This document shows positions 6,901 through 9,791 of a stretch of DNA of 9,791 nt, piece by piece. A program made the translations under genes and the position numbers. The notes under the pieces are model-generated. The model did not search any database. It was not told the DNA's origin and saw only the letters and a list, made by a program, of their open reading frames with translations. The stretch's first letter is position 1, and each line of letters opens with the position of its first letter. The DNA comes from Clostridiaceae bacterium (GTDB taxonomy: Bacteria; Bacillota; Clostridia; Acetivibrionales; DTU013), in assembly GCA_012799845.1 (NCBI GenBank), contig JAAZKL010000261.1:1-9791 (forward strand), read 5' to 3'.

Positions 6901-6962
6901 ATTGATATGTTTCCCCTTTATCACAACGTTATCCGGCCTGCCGCAGCTTCCCGGACACCCGG

Positions 6963-7229
6963 TCAGATGTGACGCGGCCTTCTTTTTACAAGCACTGCCG
7001 CCTTTGTGATCGCAGCTACCACATCGACCTCGAACTGCTGTCCAAGGGTGTTTACCTTGGAGTATAATTCTCCCTTTTCGGTAACCACGTACTTCGGCGG
7101 GAGATCATTGAGCGCTATGGCTGCAATGTCAAGCAGGCATTTCTCACAGGTGCACATATTGATGTCCGTAAGCACTTCCTTCATTTGTCCGAATACGACG
7201 TCTTCCATATAGTTTTTGATCTGTACCAT
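6963..7229 (-). CDS. comFB: ComFB-family late competence protein
   Basis: An 88-residue ComFB-domain protein: MVQIKNYMEDVVFGQMKEV, then the cysteine motif CTCEKC (26-31), the signature ALNDLPPKYVVTEKGE (39-54) and a helical end with TKAAVLVKRRPRH. In Bacillus subtilis ComFB lies in the comF operon; its exact role there is unclear and a bound zinc is expected from the cysteines. Cyanobacterial ComFB-domain proteins have been reported to bind cyclic di-GMP. Start is placed at the ATG at 7229, eight bases after GGGGAGG; the ATG at 7235 would leave only about two bases. It follows the prepilin peptidase gene by 45 bases and is not accompanied by comFA or comFC here, so it may serve pili or signalling rather than DNA uptake. 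Confidence 0.87.
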   Translation of the reverse strand: MVQIKNYMEDVVFGQMKEVLTDINMCTCEKCLLDIAAIALNDLPPKYVVTEKGELYSKVNTLGQQFEVDVVAAITKAAVLVKRRPRHI

Positions 7230-7274
7230 ATCCATTTCCTCCCCGACAGTTTGAATTGGCTTGATTACGGTATA

Positions 7275-8075
7275 TTAAGCACTGATATAGTTAAAAAACC
7301 ATTGCATAAGCTCCCAGCCCCAAATCATGGTAACGAACGCGCCGGCAACGATAAACGGCCCGAATGCCACAGTGTCCTTCCGCTTTTTGATGCCCAGGAG
7401 CATCAGGACCATGGATATCAGCCCCCCCAGCAGCACAGACACCGCCAGCGCGGTTATGCAAAGCTTCCAGCCCAGGAACAGTCCGATCGGCGCCATCAGC
7501 TTCACATCTCCCATCCCCATGGCATCTTCGGTCCTGTATATTATCGAACCAACTATCGCGACGAAAAGAAGGAACCCCGACCCCGGGAGCAGACCAGCCA
7601 ACGGTGTCCACCACTTATCATCGCCGAAAACCTGGGGAGCCGGAGAAATACAGTTCCATGCAAAATACACAAGGCCTCCGGCCAAAGCCGCAAGTACCAG
7701 GCCGTTTGGGATTATCCTGTGGTCGATATCTATAAAAAACACTGCAATCAGTATCGTCATCAGGTATGCGTAAGCGAAGAAAGGGACCGAGAACCCGAAC
7801 CTGATGGCCAAAACAGCGAATACGGCTGCAGTCAGCAGCTCCACCAGCGGGTACCTGGGTGAAATGCGCGCCCCGCAGTGCCTGCACCTGCCCCTGAGGA
7901 AAATATAGCTGAAAACCGGCACAAGATCAGGCACGGTCAGCCTTTTCCCACAGGAAACGCATGCCGACCGCGGCGCGACGATGGACTTGCGGGCAGGGAT
8001 ACGGTATATGAGTACATTCACGAAAGATCCCACGATCAGCCCCAGAATGAAAACATAAACATAAAAAGCCCACAT
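7275..8075 (-). CDS. pilD: Type IV prepilin leader peptidase / N-methyltransferase (A24)
   Basis: Integral membrane aspartyl protease that cleaves the short leader of type IV pilins and pseudopilins and usually methylates the new N-terminus; called PilD or ComC. 266 residues with about eight hydrophobic segments. The N-terminal domain has GSFVNVLIYRIP (16-27) and two cysteine pairs, C39/C42 and C64/C67, typical of bifunctional enzymes with the methyltransferase part. Catalytic aspartates are D116 in FFIDIDHRIIPN and D190 in GMGDVKLM. A good ribosome site (AGGTGAGG) precedes the ATG, 58 bases after aroE. No pilin or pilus assembly gene is in the window, so its substrates must be encoded elsewhere. 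Confidence 0.95.
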   Translation of the reverse strand: MWAFYVYVFILGLIVGSFVNVLIYRIPARKSIVAPRSACVSCGKRLTVPDLVPVFSYIFLRGRCRHCGARISPRYPLVELLTAAVFAVLAIRFGFSVPFFAYAYLMTILIAVFFIDIDHRIIPNGLVLAALAGGLVYFAWNCISPAPQVFGDDKWWTPLAGLLPGSGFLLFVAIVGSIIYRTEDAMGMGDVKLMAPIGLFLGWKLCITALAVSVLLGGLISMVLMLLGIKKRKDTVAFGPFIVAGAFVTMIWGWELMQWFFNYISA

Positions 8076-8133
8076 AACCTCACCTGTTTTGCAAAAATCA
8101 GTACTTAATTCGCCATAAAAAGCAAATATCCCT

Positions 8134-9036
8134 CTAAACTCCCACGTATTTTAAAAATGATGCCATGAGTTCCTCCGAAACGTCATCAGGGACCTTTGCC
8201 TCCATCCATATCTCGAAAGCCCTTATCCCCTGGTAAAACAGCATGCAGGCTCCGTTATACGTCCTGCAGCCTTTCATCCGGGCCATGCGAAGGAACCTGG
8301 TTTCGACCGGATTGTATATGACATCATAGGCTATCGGCTTCGACCTGTATTCAACTGAATCGTCCACCGGGTTTGCATCTGTGTCAGGGAACATGCCGAC
8401 AGATGTGGCATTTATAATGATATCGGCCTCATCGATCGCCGCATGGGCCTGCTCCGCACCTGATGCCAGCGGCAGGACGGGTTTCCCGGGACGGCTGCCT
8501 TCCAACAGCTTCCCGTTGATATATCCGGCTATTTCCTCTGCTTTCGATACAGTCCTGTTTATTATGCAGACCTCGCCGGCTCCTTCCTGTACGGCTTTTA
8601 TCGCCAGCGTCCTCGCAGTGCCGCCCGCGCCCAGGATACATATCTTTTTCCCGGAAAAACCAGTGCCGGTCTGTTTTTTGAATGCTGTTACGAAGCCCTC
8701 TCCGTCGGTGTTATATCCATACAGCCTGCCGCGCCTGATCCTGACTGTGTTCACGGCGCCCAGCAGTTCGACTTCCCCGTCGGCTTCGTCGAGAAGTCTG
8801 CATACAGCCTCCTTGTACGGAATGGTAACATTGAACCCTGTAAACCCCAGCGCCGCCAGCCCCCTGACCGCTGCCTCCAGTCCGGATGCGTCCACCTTCA
8901 GGGGAACATATATCCCGTTTATGCCCATGTATGAAAAAAGACTGTTATGGATGACCGGCGAAACGGTATGTTCCACCGGATTGCCTATCAGTCCTGTCAG
9001 TTTCGTCCTGCCGTCTGTCCTTTTATCCAGTATCAT
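8134..9036 (-). CDS. aroE: Shikimate dehydrogenase
   Basis: NADP-dependent reduction of 3-dehydroshikimate to shikimate, the fourth step of the pathway. 300 residues from the ATG at 9036, somewhat longer than the usual 270-290. Substrate-binding motifs are NPVEHTVSPVIHN (19-31), catalytic K75 in NVTIPYKE and D111 in YNTDGEGF. The nucleotide-binding loop is GAGGTA (136-141), with INRTVSKAEE after the next strand giving the NADP-type NRT. NATSVGM (209-215) and FYQG with Q269 complete the set. An in-frame ATG at 9102 would add 22 residues lying inside yqeG, but AGGAG stands seven bases before the chosen ATG. The chosen start overlaps the yqeG end by 14 bases, implying coupled translation. Confidence 0.96.
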   Translation of the reverse strand: MILDKRTDGRTKLTGLIGNPVEHTVSPVIHNSLFSYMGINGIYVPLKVDASGLEAAVRGLAALGFTGFNVTIPYKEAVCRLLDEADGEVELLGAVNTVRIRRGRLYGYNTDGEGFVTAFKKQTGTGFSGKKICILGAGGTARTLAIKAVQEGAGEVCIINRTVSKAEEIAGYINGKLLEGSRPGKPVLPLASGAEQAHAAIDEADIIINATSVGMFPDTDANPVDDSVEYRSKPIAYDVIYNPVETRFLRMARMKGCRTYNGACMLFYQGIRAFEIWMEAKVPDDVSEELMASFLKYVGV

Positions 9037-9559
9037 CTGAAAACTCCTCGCTGACACCTTTGCTTTGGTTTTCGGATAACTCCCTGAGTATCCGCTTTTC
9101 AAAGATCCTTTTCAGCTTCACGAATATGCCTTCGTTACAGTCTATAGGCTTTACGAGTATCGTAAACATGCCTGCACGGTTTCCCCCGTAGACATCGGTA
9201 AAGATCTGGTCTCCGACGACGGCTATCTGCCGGCTTTCGAGGCCCATCACCATGCCGGCCTTCAAAAAGGCTCTCTTTGCTGGTTTCATCGCCCTGTGCA
9301 CTGCAAAAAGATCCAGTTTTTCATTGAACCTTTCCACGCGCTTCCTCGCGCCGTTCGATACGATGCACAGCTTGAAACCGGCTGCTTTCATCGCGTCTGT
9401 CCAGTCCAGCACATTGTCGTCGGCATCAGCCACATGGTTCGGGACCAACGTATTGTCTATGTCCAGTATCAGTCCCTTTATACCGATCTTCTTCAGTACG
9501 TCGGCGGTTATTTCAGCAATGCTGTCGACATACAGCCTGGGCAGTAATATCCCTTTCAT
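9023..9559 (-). CDS. yqeG: YqeG family HAD-IIIA type phosphatase
   Basis: Small HAD-superfamily hydrolase of 178 residues. The motifs are DIDNTLVP (33-40, nucleophile D33 and D35), SNG with S68, a lysine in AMKPAKRAF (K92), and GDQIFTDVYGGN (116-127). The short cap after motif I fits subclass IIIA. The physiological substrate is not firmly known; a phosphatidylglycerophosphate phosphatase role is described for some relatives. The ATG at 9559 follows GGAGGAG, and MKGILLPRLYVDSI is the normal family start; an in-frame start at 9709 would run into the chemotaxis gene. In Bacillus subtilis yqeG is followed by yqeH and aroE; here aroE follows directly with a 14-base overlap and yqeH is absent. Confidence 0.94.
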   Translation of the reverse strand: MKGILLPRLYVDSIAEITADVLKKIGIKGLILDIDNTLVPNHVADADDNVLDWTDAMKAAGFKLCIVSNGARKRVERFNEKLDLFAVHRAMKPAKRAFLKAGMVMGLESRQIAVVGDQIFTDVYGGNRAGMFTILVKPIDCNEGIFVKLKRIFEKRILRELSENQSKGVSEEFSDDTG

Positions 9560-9606
9560 CGCTCCTCCATCATGTCCTCTGCTATACATGTCCTGCTGCA
9601 TGGATG

Positions 9607-9791
9607 TCAGTTCTGGTACCTTTCCATCTGTTTCGACGTCTCGATCAGTTCCTCTACATATGTACCTGCTTCCCTGGCTTTTTCGATGTTCTGAGCGGAA
9701 AGCGCACATGCTTCTTCTGCGCTGGCAGTCACCTCTTCACTTACGGCAGATATCTCGTTTATGCTTTCTATCATCCTGTTGTTTGCCTCGA
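9607..9791 (-). CDS. Methyl-accepting chemotaxis protein, C-terminal fragment (5' part beyond window)
   Basis: An open frame entering from the window edge gives 60 residues plus a stop: RMIESINEISAVSEEVTA, then SAEEACALSAQN and ETSKQMERYQN. The heptad-like helix with EISAVSEEVTASAEE is typical of the membrane-proximal return helix at the end of a chemoreceptor signalling domain, including Glu/Gln-rich methylation-type positions. The tip of the hairpin, the sensor domain and any membrane segments lie outside the window, so ligand and topology cannot be judged. There is no CheR-tethering pentapeptide at the end. It stops 47 bases before yqeG with no terminator visible between, so read-through into yqeG is possible. 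Confidence 0.85.
   Translation of the reverse strand, partial: EANNRMIESINEISAVSEEVTASAEEACALSAQNIEKAREAGTYVEELIETSKQMERYQN

Noticed and set aside
6901..6962. GC-rich CCGG repeats after the comFB-type gene as a terminator
   Set aside because: Only four to five pair stems can be drawn and no T-tract follows on the minus strand.
8076..8133. AT-rich gap before the prepilin peptidase gene as a promoter
   Set aside because: No -35/-10 pair with acceptable match and spacing was found; the gap is better read as an ordinary operon spacer.

Overview
This window comes from a spore-forming Gram-positive bacterium of the class Clostridia. It carries the start of a spoIIIA operon and a Clostridia-type acidic zinc-ribbon protein, and base composition looks mid-range. 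I cannot name a genus from sequence alone. Every gene I can support is on the minus strand, so transcription runs from high to low coordinates. No rRNA, tRNA, CRISPR array, insertion sequence or prophage was seen, and no stretch longer than about 250 bases lacks a gene.

In transcription order, the window opens with the C-terminal end of a methyl-accepting chemotaxis protein (9607-9791). A compact run follows: yqeG (HAD phosphatase), aroE (shikimate dehydrogenase), a type IV prepilin peptidase, a comFB-type gene, aroQ (type II dehydroquinase) and a Xaa-Pro aminopeptidase. Gaps are short, and yqeG/aroE and aroQ/peptidase overlap, so this is probably one co-transcribed unit. Two successive shikimate-pathway enzymes therefore bracket a pilus/competence pair. 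A good sigma-A-type promoter lies just before efp (elongation factor P). efp is followed by a very acidic zinc-ribbon protein and a hairpin terminator, then lepB (type I signal peptidase) and a second terminator.

The last block, 1-3223, is spoIIIAA-AB-AC-AD-AE, cut off inside spoIIIAE by the window edge. A possible sigma-E promoter precedes spoIIIAA. These proteins form part of the feeding-tube channel between mother cell and forespore, with SpoIIIAA as its ATPase.

The order aroQ - M24 peptidase - efp - (other genes) - spoIIIAA is also known in Bacillus subtilis (yqhS-yqhT-efp-yqhV-spoIIIAA). Most of the window is therefore a conserved housekeeping and sporulation neighbourhood, not an accessory island. 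I found no convincing new multi-gene system. The points most worth a second look are the ComFB/prepilin peptidase pair, the cysteine-rich acidic zinc-ribbon protein, and lepB being framed by two terminators that share an 11-base core.
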